Of a stretch of 64,000 bases of DNA, positions 27,194 through 37,153 are shown one piece after another. The notes below the pieces were generated by a model that was not told the DNA's origin, made no database searches, and was given only the letters and a program-made list of their open reading frames with translations. Position 1 is the first letter of the stretch. Every line of letters begins with the position of its first letter. This DNA is from an uncultured Cyclobacteriaceae bacterium (lineage in GTDB: Bacteria > Bacteroidota > Bacteroidia > Cytophagales > Cyclobacteriaceae). A program made the translations under genes and the position numbers. The stretch lies in the NCBI GenBank assembly GCA_937958005.1, contig CALGOB010000166.1, forward strand, positions 1 to 64,000. Reading direction: 5' to 3'.

Positions 27194-28924
27194 ATGAGTC
27201 AAGAAATTATTGATAAAGCTAAAAAATGGTTGTCTGAGCCGATAGACACACAAACTAAAGAAACAATTCAAAAAATGATCGACAACCAAGATCAAACTGA
27301 ATTAGTAGATTCGTTCTATAAAGATTTAGAATTTGGTACGGGTGGATTAAGGGGAGTAATGGGCGTCGGCTCAAACAGAATTAATAAATACACACTGGGA
27401 ATGGCTACCCAAGGTTTTTCTAATTACCTAAACCATTCCTTTTCAGGCAATCAAGTGAAGGTAGCAATCGCCTATGATAGTAGAAATAACAGTCGCTTTT
27501 TTGCAGAAACAGTAGCAGCAGTATTTTCAGCCAATAATATTAAGACTTTTCTATTTGAGGACTTAAGGCCAACACCTGAATTATCTTTCGCAATCCGAGA
27601 ATTAGGTTGCCAAGGAGGGGTTGTTTTAACCGCCTCACACAATCCTAAAGAATACAATGGCTATAAAGCATACTGGAATGATGGGGCTCAATTAGTTGCC
27701 CCGCATGACAGCAATGTAATTAATGAAGTAAATAAAATAAAAGGCATCACTGACATCAACTTTGATAAAAAAGAAAGCCTGATTGAAACAATAGGAAGTG
27801 AGATTGATGAAATTTATTTAGAAAAGATCAAAGGAATCTGTTTAGCTCCGGAAGCCATTGAAAAGCAGAAAGACTTAAACATTGTCTTCTCATCTATTCA
27901 TGGTACTGGTATAACGCTTGTTCCTGCGATACTTAAAAAAATAGGTTTTACCAATGTAAATACAGTAAAGGAACAAGCAGAACCTGATGGCGATTTCCCC
28001 ACGGTTGTTTATCCTAATCCAGAGGAAAGTGAAGCAATGTCTATTGCGCTCAAGCAGGCAACTGATACCAATGCAGATATTGTAATGGCTACAGACCCAG
28101 ATAGTGATAGAGTGGGTATAGGTGTTAAAAATACCAACGGGGAATTTCAGTTATTAAACGGAAATCAAACAGGAGCACTAATCGTTTATTATCTACTTTC
28201 TAAATGGAAAGAAAACAACAAACTTACAGGTAAAGAGTACATTGTTAAAACAATTGTTACAACGGAACTAATTGCTAAAATTGCCAACGGGTTCAACGTT
28301 AAATACTACGATACTTTAACAGGATTTAAATTTATAGCTGCACTTATAGGAGAATTAGAAGGAAAAGAAACCTTTATAGGTGGTGGGGAAGAGAGTTATG
28401 GCTATCTCATCTCAGATTTTGTTAGGGATAAGGATGCAATTGCTTCGTGCGCCATCCTCGCAGAAATGACAGCTTTTTTCAAGAATCAAGGAAAATCCCT
28501 ATTTGACATATTACTAGACATTAATAGTCAGTTTGGCCAGTATCATGAAACCTTAACCTCTATTACCAAAAAAGGAAAAAGTGGGGCAAGTGAAATTCAA
28601 GAGATGATGAAAAACCTAAGGGAAACCCCTCCATTAACCCTGGCAGGGTCAAAAATCATCCGCATTCTTGATTATAAATCATTAGAAGAGAAAGATTTGG
28701 TTCTTAAGGTCACTAAGACAATTAATCAACCAACCTCTAATGTACTTCAATTCATCACTGAAGATGGAAGCAAAGTATCGGCTAGGCCTTCAGGAACAGA
28801 ACCTAAAATAAAGTTCTACTTCAGTGTCAAAAGAAATCTTGAAAAACCACAAGATTATTTTGATAATATTGTAACCTTAGAAAGTAAAATAAGTCGTATA
28901 AAAGCTGACTTATTGGAAATTTAA
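27194..28924 (+). CDS. Phospho-sugar mutase (phosphoglucomutase/phosphomannomutase)
   Basis: A 576-residue alpha-D-phosphohexomutase that moves the phosphate between C1 and C6 of hexose phosphates. All four domain loops are visible: the phosphoserine loop TASHNPKEYNGYKAY, the metal loop DPDSDRVGIG, the sugar loop GGEESYGYL and the phosphate-binding loop RPSGTEPKIKFY. The long form fits PgcA/PGM2-like enzymes. Exact sugar preference cannot be read from sequence. It probably forms a transcription unit with trpS by spacing only. Confidence 0.93.
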   Translation: MSQEIIDKAKKWLSEPIDTQTKETIQKMIDNQDQTELVDSFYKDLEFGTGGLRGVMGVGSNRINKYTLGMATQGFSNYLNHSFSGNQVKVAIAYDSRNNSRFFAETVAAVFSANNIKTFLFEDLRPTPELSFAIRELGCQGGVVLTASHNPKEYNGYKAYWNDGAQLVAPHDSNVINEVNKIKGITDINFDKKESLIETIGSEIDEIYLEKIKGICLAPEAIEKQKDLNIVFSSIHGTGITLVPAILKKIGFTNVNTVKEQAEPDGDFPTVVYPNPEESEAMSIALKQATDTNADIVMATDPDSDRVGIGVKNTNGEFQLLNGNQTGALIVYYLLSKWKENNKLTGKEYIVKTIVTTELIAKIANGFNVKYYDTLTGFKFIAALIGELEGKETFIGGGEESYGYLISDFVRDKDAIASCAILAEMTAFFKNQGKSLFDILLDINSQFGQYHETLTSITKKGKSGASEIQEMMKNLRETPPLTLAGSKIIRILDYKSLEEKDLVLKVTKTINQPTSNVLQFITEDGSKVSARPSGTEPKIKFYFSVKRNLEKPQDYFDNIVTLESKISRIKADLLEI

Positions 28925-29059
28925 TCATTAAAATAGTACTTTATTGATAACTAGCCGTTTAGATTTCGTTTTTTTTAGTACTATTGCGTTGGGATTAATG
29001 AAAAGATATTTACATATCAAAAATAGTATTTCACTAATTATTAAAAGTGTAGGAGATTA

Positions 29060-30061
29060 ATGGATATTGCCATCAACCTTTCTTTATTGGCATTTGGCTT
29101 TATTTTGTTAATAAAGGGAGCCGATATTTTAGTGAACGGAGCATCTTCGCTAGCTAAAAGATTTAATGTTTCAGATATTGCTATCGGTTTAACCATAGTA
29201 GCAATGGGTACTTCTGCGCCCGAACTAGTCATCAATATGATTTCAGGATACCAACCTGATGAAGACATGAATGGTATCATATTTGGAAACATTATTGGTT
29301 CTAATATTTTTAACTTATTTCTTATTCTAGGTATTGCGGGTATTATTTATCCAATTACAGTACAAAAGAACTCTTTGTGGAAAGAGGTTCCTTATTCATT
29401 ACTTGTGACTTTTGTTCTATTTCTTTTGTTGAATGACAAACTTTTTAGAGATGTAGATCAAAATTCAGCATCCGTTTGGGATGGAGTCATCTTGTTGGTT
29501 ATGTTCCTTATTTTCTTGACTTACATTTTCCTTAACATGAAAAGAACTGGGGAAATAGATGAAGTTGAGGATATTAAAATCTACAGTAACATTAAAACTA
29601 CCCTTATGATAGCAGGCGGTATAGCTGGATTAGGTATAGGTGGCAAATTCATAGTTGATAGTGCTGTTGAAATTTCAGAGATGATTGGGATCGATAAAAA
29701 ATTAGTGGGTCTTACTATTCTTGCAGCAGGAACTTCTCTCCCAGAATTAGCAACCACAGCGGTGGCCGCATTCCATAAAAAGTCAGATATTGCAGTAGGT
29801 AATATTGTAGGTTCCAATATATTCAATATTCTTTTGGTACTAGGAATGACTGCTGCCAGTCACGGACCACTGATCTATGATGAAACACTAAATACAGATC
29901 TTTATTTAGTAATGATTGGCACATTCATGCTATTTATCTTCATGTTTACTTTTAATAAGTATAAGTTGGATAGATCAGAAGGGGCTGTTTATCTGATAGG
30001 TTTTATAGCCTATATGGTTTACCTTCTGATGAGAGAAGGAATTATTAACCCTATCTTTTAG
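29060..30061 (+). CDS. Calcium/sodium antiporter, CaCA family
   Basis: A 333-residue membrane protein with about ten transmembrane helices in two inverted halves. Each half has an alpha-repeat signature: GTSAPELVINM...GNIIGSNIFN (about residues 50-80) and GTSLPELATTAV...GNIVGSNIFNI (about residues 225-260). These are the ion-binding motifs of YrbG-type K+-dependent Na+/Ca2+ exchangers. The dCMP deaminase gene starts at the last base of its stop codon, so the two are translationally coupled. Confidence 0.93.
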   Translation: MDIAINLSLLAFGFILLIKGADILVNGASSLAKRFNVSDIAIGLTIVAMGTSAPELVINMISGYQPDEDMNGIIFGNIIGSNIFNLFLILGIAGIIYPITVQKNSLWKEVPYSLLVTFVLFLLLNDKLFRDVDQNSASVWDGVILLVMFLIFLTYIFLNMKRTGEIDEVEDIKIYSNIKTTLMIAGGIAGLGIGGKFIVDSAVEISEMIGIDKKLVGLTILAAGTSLPELATTAVAAFHKKSDIAVGNIVGSNIFNILLVLGMTAASHGPLIYDETLNTDLYLVMIGTFMLFIFMFTFNKYKLDRSEGAVYLIGFIAYMVYLLMREGIINPIF

Positions 30062-30543
30062 TGTCAAGACCAGATTTCGACGATATTTATATGGAACTGG
30101 CCATTAATCTGGCCAAAAGATCTCACTGCATAAAAAGACATGTAGGCGCTGTTTTGACTCGAGATACCAGAATTATCAGCATTGGTTATAATGGCCCTCC
30201 CGCTGGAACTCATAATTGCGACGAAGAATGGTCAGAAGTAGGTTGTCCGAGAGATTCTAAAGGAGGCTGTTCTTTGGCCATCCATGCAGAGCAAAATGCG
30301 ATTTTGTACGCCGTTAAAAACAAAGCGACTGTAGAAGGTTCGTCTTTATATGTAACCTTGGCACCTTGTTTAGCTTGTGCAAGAATAATCTACACCGTAG
30401 GGATAGAAAAAGTAATCTACTTGAATAGTTATGCGGAATACAAAGGCATAGCGAGTGATGAAGGAGTTGACTTTTTAGTTAAATTCGGCGTAAAAGTAGA
30501 ACGTTATATGAAAGAAATTAATAATGACTCTCAACTGATCTAG
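30061..30543 (+). CDS. dCMP deaminase family protein
   Basis: A 160-residue zinc deaminase of the dCMP/ComEB type that makes dUMP for thymidylate synthesis. Zinc-site motifs are HAEQNAI (His and catalytic Glu) and the distal APCLACA. GYNGPPAGTHNC and GCPRDSKGGC carry the extra Cys-rich insertion of dCMP deaminases. The start is GTG at 30061, overlapping the TAG of the antiporter gene by one base, a clear sign of coupling. The antiporter link has no obvious metabolic logic. Confidence 0.92.
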   Translation: MSRPDFDDIYMELAINLAKRSHCIKRHVGAVLTRDTRIISIGYNGPPAGTHNCDEEWSEVGCPRDSKGGCSLAIHAEQNAILYAVKNKATVEGSSLYVTLAPCLACARIIYTVGIEKVIYLNSYAEYKGIASDEGVDFLVKFGVKVERYMKEINNDSQLI

Positions 30544-30701
30544 TTAACGATTTATTTTTTTTAAATTAGTAAGAGAGTAAATTCCTAGATATTTCGTGAT
30601 GATAAGTCCTTTGTGATTCTCCTACGCTGAAATTCCAATATATTTTGAAGATCATTTATTTACTAGGGCCAATTAGATATTAATTAAAACAATCTTTATT
30701 G

Positions 30702-31844
30702 ATGATTCAATCAAAGTTACCTGAAGTGGGCACAACTATTTTTACTATTATGTCAAAAATGGCTAGTGAGCACCAAGCACTTAACCTATCTCAAGGGTTT
30801 CCTGATTTTCCTGTGAATCAAGAAATAATTGAATTGCTTAACAAAGCCCTATTAGATGGTCATAATCAATATGCTCCTATGACTGGATTACCTCAGTTGC
30901 GCGAGGCTATCTCTGATAAAATCAGCATCATGGGTGGCCGTAAACTAAATGCTGATAGGGAAATCACCATCACTACAGGTGCAACTGAAGCACTTTTTGC
31001 TAGTATTTCAGCTCTTGTTTCTCCAGGAGATGAAGTATTAATGCTGGAACCTACTTATGATTCTTACATTCCGGCTGTACAATTGGCTGGAGGTATCCCC
31101 ATAACCATTCCGTTAAAACAGCCCGACTTTTCTATAGACTGGGGATTACTTAGGCAAAAAGTTAACCATAAGACTAAAATGCTTATCGTAAATACGCCCC
31201 ATAACCCCTCTGGCAGTACCATCACGGCAGGTGATATTTTAGAGATTAAAAAATTACTACAGGAATTCCCTAAATTGATCATTTTAAGTGATGAAGTTTA
31301 CGAACATATAATTTTTGATGATTTAAAACATTTCAGTATTCTAAATTATCCAGAAATTGCTGATAGAGTCATTGCTGTTTATTCATTTGGTAAAACTTTT
31401 CATGCTACTGGATGGAGGATTGGTTATGTGGTTGCTCCTCATGAAATGATGATTGAAATTCGGAAAGTCCATCAGTACCTTAACTTCAGTGTTCATACTC
31501 CTACGCAACATGCTTTAGCTACTTACCTAAAAGAACCATCTAATTACCTCGGTTTACCAAAATTTTACCAGCGTAAAAGAGATTTATTTTTATCTGAAAT
31601 TAAGGGATCCTCATTTAAGGTAAACAAATCAACCGGAACTTATTTTCAGCTATTGGATTATAGTGAAATTTCGCAGGAAGAAGACTTCCAATTTGCAGAG
31701 AGGTTAGTTAAAGAATTCAAAATTGCAGCCATCCCAATCTCAGTCTTTTATACCGATAATCAAGATGACAAACTACTTAGGTTCTGTTTTGCCAAAAAAG
31801 AAGAGACCTTATCAGAAGCTGGGAAAATTCTTCGAAGTATTTAA
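30702..31844 (+). CDS. PLP-dependent aminotransferase (methionine/kynurenine aminotransferase type)
   Basis: A 380-residue fold-type I class I/II aminotransferase. NLSQGFPDFPV, HNQYAPMTGLPQLREAIS, NTPHNPSGSTI and the PLP-lysine segment SFGKTFHATGWRIGYVVAP are visible, with the C-terminal RFCFAK carboxylate Arg. The N-terminal SKLPEVGTTIFTIMSKMA is typical of YbdL-like methionine aminotransferases, which are relatives of kynurenine aminotransferase. It could act on Met, aromatic amino acids or kynurenine. The second Met (30702) is taken as the start; 30699 is equally possible. Confidence 0.88.
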   Translation: MIQSKLPEVGTTIFTIMSKMASEHQALNLSQGFPDFPVNQEIIELLNKALLDGHNQYAPMTGLPQLREAISDKISIMGGRKLNADREITITTGATEALFASISALVSPGDEVLMLEPTYDSYIPAVQLAGGIPITIPLKQPDFSIDWGLLRQKVNHKTKMLIVNTPHNPSGSTITAGDILEIKKLLQEFPKLIILSDEVYEHIIFDDLKHFSILNYPEIADRVIAVYSFGKTFHATGWRIGYVVAPHEMMIEIRKVHQYLNFSVHTPTQHALATYLKEPSNYLGLPKFYQRKRDLFLSEIKGSSFKVNKSTGTYFQLLDYSEISQEEDFQFAERLVKEFKIAAIPISVFYTDNQDDKLLRFCFAKKEETLSEAGKILRSI

Positions 31845-32395
31845 TCTAGGAACAAGTAGATTGCTTAAGAGACTTGCTCCTATGTATGGGTTCGGGAAAG
31901 ATTAATTTATGAGACAACCATAATCTCACCTAACCTCTCTTTACAAGTAATACTAAATTTAATTTATCATGCCTTTAGCTATGTCTTGATAGCCAACTTC
32001 TATATTCTGTAAGGACACAGATTAAGGCGTTCAAAGTAGGACTAATACCAATTTAACTTTAAAAGTTCAGATTAGATTTCTTAGTTTATTTTTTATTCTC
32101 AAAGGCAAAAAATGAAGGAATAGCAGCGTTATTCAAAGGCTTTTTAACGAATGAGAATGGGAAATAAATAGGAAGATACCCGAAGCTCTTAATGGTAATT
32201 TGGTATAATACCAATTAAGATTTATAAGACCGCTTATCTTTGGATAAATTTAATATTTGTTATGTGTCAATGCGACCCAGTCAAAAATACTCATCATAGC
32301 GCTACTATAACTCCGCTTTTTTCCTTCATCAAAATCAAATTTATTATCAAACCTTAAACGCCCTTTTAGACATCAATTGGCATAAAATCCAATGG
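31845..32395. other. Gene-free region with degenerate repeats
   Basis: 551 bp without a gene. 31968-32220 holds a degenerate repeat (separate entry). 32221-32395 is AT-rich; its text AAAATACTCATCATAGCG...ACTCCGCTTTTTTCC weakly resembles part of the MITE at 9982-10140 (AAAATACTCATTTAG...ACTCCGTTTTT), which may be a shared ancestry or chance. Confidence 0.5.
31968..32220 (+). repeat. Degenerate repeat, copy A
   Basis: Two parts. 31972-32035 (GCCTTTAGCTATGTCTTGATAGCC ... GGACACAGATTAAGGCG; quoted in part) matches 7099-7176. 32043-32206 is bounded by inverted ends TAATACCAATTTAAC and GGTAATTTGGTATAA and contains GGCAAAAAATGAAG and AGGCTTTTTAACG, matching 58400-58515. It is probably a small decayed MITE. 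Confidence 0.65.
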
Positions 32396-33409
32396 TCACA
32401 ATATGTTGACTTCTCGTTCTAGGTCTATTCCAAATGTTGAATAAATAGACTGCTTAATTTGTTCTGACAAATCAAAAATATCTTTTCCATTGCCTTTTCC
32501 ATAATTCACTAAAACTAGTGCTTGATGTTCATGCACACCAATGGCTCCTATTTTCCTTCCCTTCCAACCTGCTTTTTCTATCAACCAACCGGCAGGTACT
32601 TTGACACCTTCCTCATTTGGGTAGCCAACAATGTCTGGAAATGATTTTCTTAACGCATCAAATTTTTGTTTATCTATGGTTGGATTCTTAAAAAATGAAC
32701 CTGCGTTTCCTATTTTACCTGGGTCCGGCAACTTACTTTGCCTAATTGATATCACTGCATTACTAACTTCCCTGATACCCGGATTAATGACCCCTACTTT
32801 CTTCAAAACATCTTTAATAGCACCATATCCAGTATTGACTTTTGGTTTTTTACTCAGTCTTAAAGTAACTGAAGAGATGAAGTATTGTCCTTTTAATTTC
32901 CCTTTAAAAACGCTTTGACGATAGCCAAACTCACAATCCGAATGCTTAAAATTTGATCTTGCCCCAGTTTCTAGATTTATGGCTTCCAGAGATTCAAAAA
33001 CATCTTTTATCTCAGCACCATAAGCACCTATATTCTGCATGGGTGCAGCCCCTACTGTACCTGGAATTAAACTCATATTCTCTATCCCTCCCCAATTATT
33101 CCCTACAGCATATAAAACTATTTCATGCCATACCTCTCCACCTCCAAATGCAATCCAAATATCCTCCTCTGTTTCCTTTACTACACTTCTACCCTTGATA
33201 TTGTTTTTAACTACCAGCCCGTCAAAATCTTCTGTCACTAAAACATTAGACCCTCCTCCTAGAATAAACCTTTTATTTTTTAAGAATAAATCTGATTGCA
33301 CTAATTCCGTAATTTCTTCTTCTACGGATATCTCAGCTAAATACTTTGCGCGTACCGAAAGCCCAAATGTGTTCAGTGGTTTTAAATCGACGTTTTCAGA
33401 AATATGCAT
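32396..33409 (-). CDS. murB: UDP-N-acetylmuramate dehydrogenase
   Basis: A 337-residue FAD enzyme that reduces UDP-GlcNAc-enolpyruvate to UDP-MurNAc in cell-wall precursor synthesis. Starts MHISENVDLKPLNTFGLSVRA. The FAD-binding motif is RFILGGGSNVLVTEDFDGLV, followed by ENMSLIPGTVGAAPMQNIGAYG, and GNAGSFFKNP carries the catalytic Ser; EVNIL ends the protein with the C-terminal Glu. Type I MurB by length and by the Tyr-containing insertion (FGYRQSVFK). It stands alone between repeat-rich intergenic regions. Confidence 0.96.
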   Translation of the reverse strand: MHISENVDLKPLNTFGLSVRAKYLAEISVEEEITELVQSDLFLKNKRFILGGGSNVLVTEDFDGLVVKNNIKGRSVVKETEEDIWIAFGGGEVWHEIVLYAVGNNWGGIENMSLIPGTVGAAPMQNIGAYGAEIKDVFESLEAINLETGARSNFKHSDCEFGYRQSVFKGKLKGQYFISSVTLRLSKKPKVNTGYGAIKDVLKKVGVINPGIREVSNAVISIRQSKLPDPGKIGNAGSFFKNPTIDKQKFDALRKSFPDIVGYPNEEGVKVPAGWLIEKAGWKGRKIGAIGVHEHQALVLVNYGKGNGKDIFDLSEQIKQSIYSTFGIDLEREVNIL

Positions 33410-33724
33410 GTTCTACAGAATATTAATTTTCAATTTCATTTAACTAATTATCATTTACTAGACAATATCACGAGTTATTTATAAACAAATAAAAATTAAA
33501 AGTTACCAGTAAAACCATAGTAACAGCATCGTTTCTAAACTGATCAAGAGAAATCGATCCGTTTAGGGTAAATCATTCGTAACAATCTCTATTAATTGAC
33601 AAAGTCTTCCCCAAGAGTTTAAAAGCAATGTATAAATCCAAGTTTCTAAGACTTTTCAAAACAAAAAGACAATTTATTCATACTATTAAACACTCAAGAA
33701 ATATCTTTATCCTTTCAAGTTGTA
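33410..33724. other. Intergenic region between divergent murB and HTTM genes
   Basis: 315 bp of AT-rich DNA that must hold the promoters of both divergent genes. No TAnnTTTG box stands out clearly, and I see no hairpin or repeat. Confidence 0.5.
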
Positions 33725-35041
33725 ATGTTAATGGATTTTCTATTCAAAAAAAGAGATAGCAGGCAATTAGGCCTTTTAAGAATCGTGATTGGGAGCTGGT
33801 TTTTAATTGACATCTTGAGCATGTTAGTATCAGGCTATGTCAAAGAGGCCTATGTTTCTCCTGAAATGAATTTTCACTTTTACGGTTTTGACTGGATAAA
33901 GCCCTTACCAGGTATTGGCATGTATATTTTGTTTGTTATACTGGCTTTACTTGCAGTAGGAATCATCACTGGTTATCTCTTTAAATGGGCAACCTCTTTG
34001 TTCTTACTAGGGTTCACCTATGTATTTATGTGCGATATAGTCTATACGCTCAATAAATTTTATCTTTTTATAATACTTTGCTTTGTTCTATTATTTACAC
34101 AAGCTGACCGTTGTTTATCACTAAACAGTAAGAAAAAGAGGGAATTTGTTCCTGCATATGAAATTCTTATTTTTCAGGCATTGATCATTTTGATTTATAC
34201 TTATTCAGGCATCTCTAAATTAAATGCTGATTGGTTAATACATGCAGAACCGCTTATTTTCTTTTTCAAACATAAAATACCTTTTAAGTGGCTTTCTAAA
34301 GACACTTATACTTTTATAGTCTTTGGATTTACTTATGGTGGTGTTTTGTTTGATCTTTCTATCTCATGGCTATTAATAAATAAGCGTACCAATCTATTTG
34401 CAAATATTTGGCAAGGTCTTTTTCACACTTTAAACTTCACTACCTTATTTATTGGAAGTTTATCCATCTTCATGGCTTTATTAACCTGGTTATTATTTCC
34501 CACCCCTTGGTTAAAAAAGAAGTTTAAATTTAATCCAGCTTCCATCCAAGACGACCAATTTAGCCAGCGATTTAATAAGTCATTAGTCTCTAGTTTAGTC
34601 ATATTGTTTTTGGCCATCAACCTCCTAATTCCTTTTAGACATTACTTTACAGGCAATAATGTTAACTGGACTGAAAAAGGTCACCGTTTCTCTTGGAGAT
34701 TGATGACTAGGTCAAAAAATGGAAGTCGAGCAAGTTTTGATGTGATCAATAACGTTTCAGGAGAAAAAGTGAAAATTAACCCAAGAAAGCATTTAACAAG
34801 AAGGCAATATAGGAAAATGTCAGCAGAAACTGATTTAGTAATTGTATTCGCTCATTACTTAAAAGACAAGTACACAAAAATTTATGGACATTCTAATATA
34901 TCCATATATGGCAATATACAAACAAGACTAAACGGCAGAAAAACAAGACCTCTAATCAGTAAAAGTTTAGACTTGGCTAAAGTAAAAAGATCCATATTAA
35001 TTGATCAAGTTTCTTTACCATTCACCCCAAGGGAAGATTAA
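33725..35041 (+). CDS. HTTM-domain membrane protein (vitamin K carboxylase-like)
   Basis: A 438-residue integral membrane protein with the HTTM/gamma-carboxylase-like fold. GLLRIVIGSWFLIDIL, several further membrane helices up to about residue 310 (FLFIILCFVLLFTQ-like, ALIILIYTYSGISKLNADWL, SLVILFLAINLLIPFRHYF) and a C-terminal soluble part that includes NVNWTEKGHRFSWRLMTR, typical of the family. Whether it has carboxylase activity is unknown; many bacterial members are uncharacterised. The start may be the third codon (MDF). Confidence 0.85.
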   Translation: MLMDFLFKKRDSRQLGLLRIVIGSWFLIDILSMLVSGYVKEAYVSPEMNFHFYGFDWIKPLPGIGMYILFVILALLAVGIITGYLFKWATSLFLLGFTYVFMCDIVYTLNKFYLFIILCFVLLFTQADRCLSLNSKKKREFVPAYEILIFQALIILIYTYSGISKLNADWLIHAEPLIFFFKHKIPFKWLSKDTYTFIVFGFTYGGVLFDLSISWLLINKRTNLFANIWQGLFHTLNFTTLFIGSLSIFMALLTWLLFPTPWLKKKFKFNPASIQDDQFSQRFNKSLVSSLVILFLAINLLIPFRHYFTGNNVNWTEKGHRFSWRLMTRSKNGSRASFDVINNVSGEKVKINPRKHLTRRQYRKMSAETDLVIVFAHYLKDKYTKIYGHSNISIYGNIQTRLNGRKTRPLISKSLDLAKVKRSILIDQVSLPFTPRED

Positions 35042-35053
35042 TGTAGTTAATTT

Positions 35054-35089
35054 AAAAAAGGCATCCATTTTAAGAATAGCTGCCTTTTC
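35054..35089. terminator. Terminator after the HTTM gene
   Basis: AAAAGGCA (35056-35063) and TGCCTTTT (35081-35088) form an 8-bp stem with a 17-nt loop between convergent genes. It is A-rich and T-rich on either side. Confidence 0.6.
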
Positions 35090-35120
35090 ATTTAAGAATT
35101 TAGTAAAATAAGCTCCTTAC

Positions 35121-36830
35121 TTATTTTCTAGCATAGACTATTTCACCATTTACAATTGTATATTCAATTTTTGTACTTAAAATTTCATTATCCGGAATGG
35201 TTATCAGGTTTTTAGAGAATACTGTAAAATCTGCCAGTTTACCTACTTCTATTGAACCCTTGATATCCTCTTCAAAAGCACCATAAGCGGCATCTAATGT
35301 ATAAGATTTTAGTGCTTGTGGCCTGCTCATTTTCTGACCTGCCTCATAGCCCCCTTCTGGAGTCCCTTTTAATGTTTGCCTGGTTACAGATGCATAAAAA
35401 GAAGCTATCGCACTGATTGGTTCTACAGGTGCATCCGTTCCATTTATGACCTTAGCTCCACTTTCTAGCAGTTTTTGCCAAACATATGCACCGTCTTCAA
35501 TTCGTTTTTTCCCAAGACGATCAATGGCCCATGGTCTGTCTGAAGCCATATGAATAGCCTGCATAGAAGCAATTACCCCAAGTTCAGCAAATCGAGGAAT
35601 ATCTTCTAGGTCAATATGCTGAGCATGCTCTATCCTAAATCGATGATCTTTTTTCTCCCCACTAAATGTTCGATCATAAATATCTAAAATTTCTCTGTTT
35701 GCCCTATCTCCTATTCCATGAATACACAGTTGAAAACCATTCTTATAGCCATCTTTAGTAACAGATTCAATCTCATTCATAGGAGTCACATTATGTCCAA
35801 ATTTACCTTTTGCATCTGTATATTCTTCTAATAACCAAGCTCCCCTAGACCCAAGTGCACCATCTGCATATAGTTTTATTGACCTTACGGTAAGAAATTG
35901 ATCAAAAAGTCCAATTTCAGGGCCTGATTCATAATAATTATTTAGCAAAATGGAATCTCTACCATTTAGCATAGTATAAACCCTTACCCCCAATCTACCT
36001 TCTTTTGCAAAAATTTTGAAAAGGTTTATTTCCCGTTGAGTAGCTCCAGCATTATGCATACTTGTAATTCCGTTTTCTTGCATCTCTTTTATTGCCAGTT
36101 CCAACGCTCTGGCTTCTCTTTCGTCTGTAGATTCTGGTACTATACTGCTGATTTTCCCTTGTGCTGTTTCATTAAATATTCCCGTAGGGTTACCGTCTAT
36201 GCCCTTAAAAATTTCTCCGCCATCAGGTTGTTCACTTTTTCTATTAATATCTGCTATCTCCATAGCCGCTTCATTTGCAAGCCCCATATGCCCACTTGCG
36301 TGTGATAACCAGACTGGATGATCTGGTACTCGCTCACTCAATAAGTGATGGGTCGGGAATCCTTTAAACCTGCTTTCTGGCTGCTCATCCCATTTATCCT
36401 GATGCCAGCCTCTTCCGAGTATCCATTCTCCTTTGGGCGTGTTTGCGGCCACTTCTTCTACTTTTTGGATCAATTCTTCATAACTTTTTACCTGAAGTAA
36501 ATCAATGTTCAACCTGTTGTAACCAACTCCCATGATGTGCGCATGAGCTTCTATCAAACCAGGGGTCATGGTTTTACCTTTGAGGTCAAGTATTTCAGTA
36601 CCTTCTCCTCGGAAACCCATTGCCTCCTTTTTATTTCCCACAAATAAAATTTTCCCGTCCTTTGAAACTACTGATTCTACAGAAGGGTTTTCAGACACAG
36701 TATAAATGGGGCCACCATAAATAATCAAATCTCCAATTTCTTTTTTCTTTTCTTCTCCACAAGAAAAGAAAATCAATGAAACAATGAGTGCCTTTATAAA
36801 ACCCATTTTAGTAAAAAATCTCATAAACAT
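35121..36830 (-). CDS. Exported amidohydrolase (YtcJ-like, Amidohydro_3)
   Basis: A 569-residue lipoprotein (lipobox LIFFSC near residue 23) of the metal-dependent amidohydrolase superfamily. The beta-sandwich start LIIYGGPIYTVSENP, the metal motif LIEAHAHIMG (HxH), the carboxylated-Lys strand SIKLYADGALGSRGAWL, CIHGIGDRANREILD and RIEHAQHID give the His ligands, and NGTDAPVEPI the Asp. YtcJ-type enzymes hydrolyse C-N bonds of varied amides; the substrate is unknown. Lipid anchoring puts it in the envelope. Confidence 0.9.
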   Translation of the reverse strand: MFMRFFTKMGFIKALIVSLIFFSCGEEKKKEIGDLIIYGGPIYTVSENPSVESVVSKDGKILFVGNKKEAMGFRGEGTEILDLKGKTMTPGLIEAHAHIMGVGYNRLNIDLLQVKSYEELIQKVEEVAANTPKGEWILGRGWHQDKWDEQPESRFKGFPTHHLLSERVPDHPVWLSHASGHMGLANEAAMEIADINRKSEQPDGGEIFKGIDGNPTGIFNETAQGKISSIVPESTDEREARALELAIKEMQENGITSMHNAGATQREINLFKIFAKEGRLGVRVYTMLNGRDSILLNNYYESGPEIGLFDQFLTVRSIKLYADGALGSRGAWLLEEYTDAKGKFGHNVTPMNEIESVTKDGYKNGFQLCIHGIGDRANREILDIYDRTFSGEKKDHRFRIEHAQHIDLEDIPRFAELGVIASMQAIHMASDRPWAIDRLGKKRIEDGAYVWQKLLESGAKVINGTDAPVEPISAIASFYASVTRQTLKGTPEGGYEAGQKMSRPQALKSYTLDAAYGAFEEDIKGSIEVGKLADFTVFSKNLITIPDNEILSTKIEYTIVNGEIVYARK

Positions 36831-37153
36831 TTTAATTAGGTAATTGTAAGTTGCTAATCACACAGCCAACAATTTATTCATTTATTCCCAATTAGAAAAG
36901 TGAATCCTGCTGATCGGTATTTTGCTCTAGTATTCGAATATTTGTACTCAATTATTTGCCATAAATAAAGCAAAAGCACTTTTTAAGGGCATTATATGGA
37001 TCCAAGAAGGTCTTACGCAACCATACCTAAACCTATCGAATTTTAGTTCCAACGAGCTAGGGGCCAAAGTCAACGAAATAAATGGATATAAGCCATAGAT
37101 TTTAATAAATCTGGCACTAATAATGAATCTAGTACTAACTAAAAGATGATGTT
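36831..37153. other. Intergenic region with possible coding remnant
   Basis: 323 bp. A plus-strand open frame without ATG runs from about 36931 to a TAG at 37100-37102 and has protein-like text (NKAKALFKGIIWIQEGL, ELGAKVNEINGYKP). It may be a gene relic or chance. The promoter of the T9SS cargo gene must be in the last 60 bp, but no clear box is seen. Confidence 0.35.
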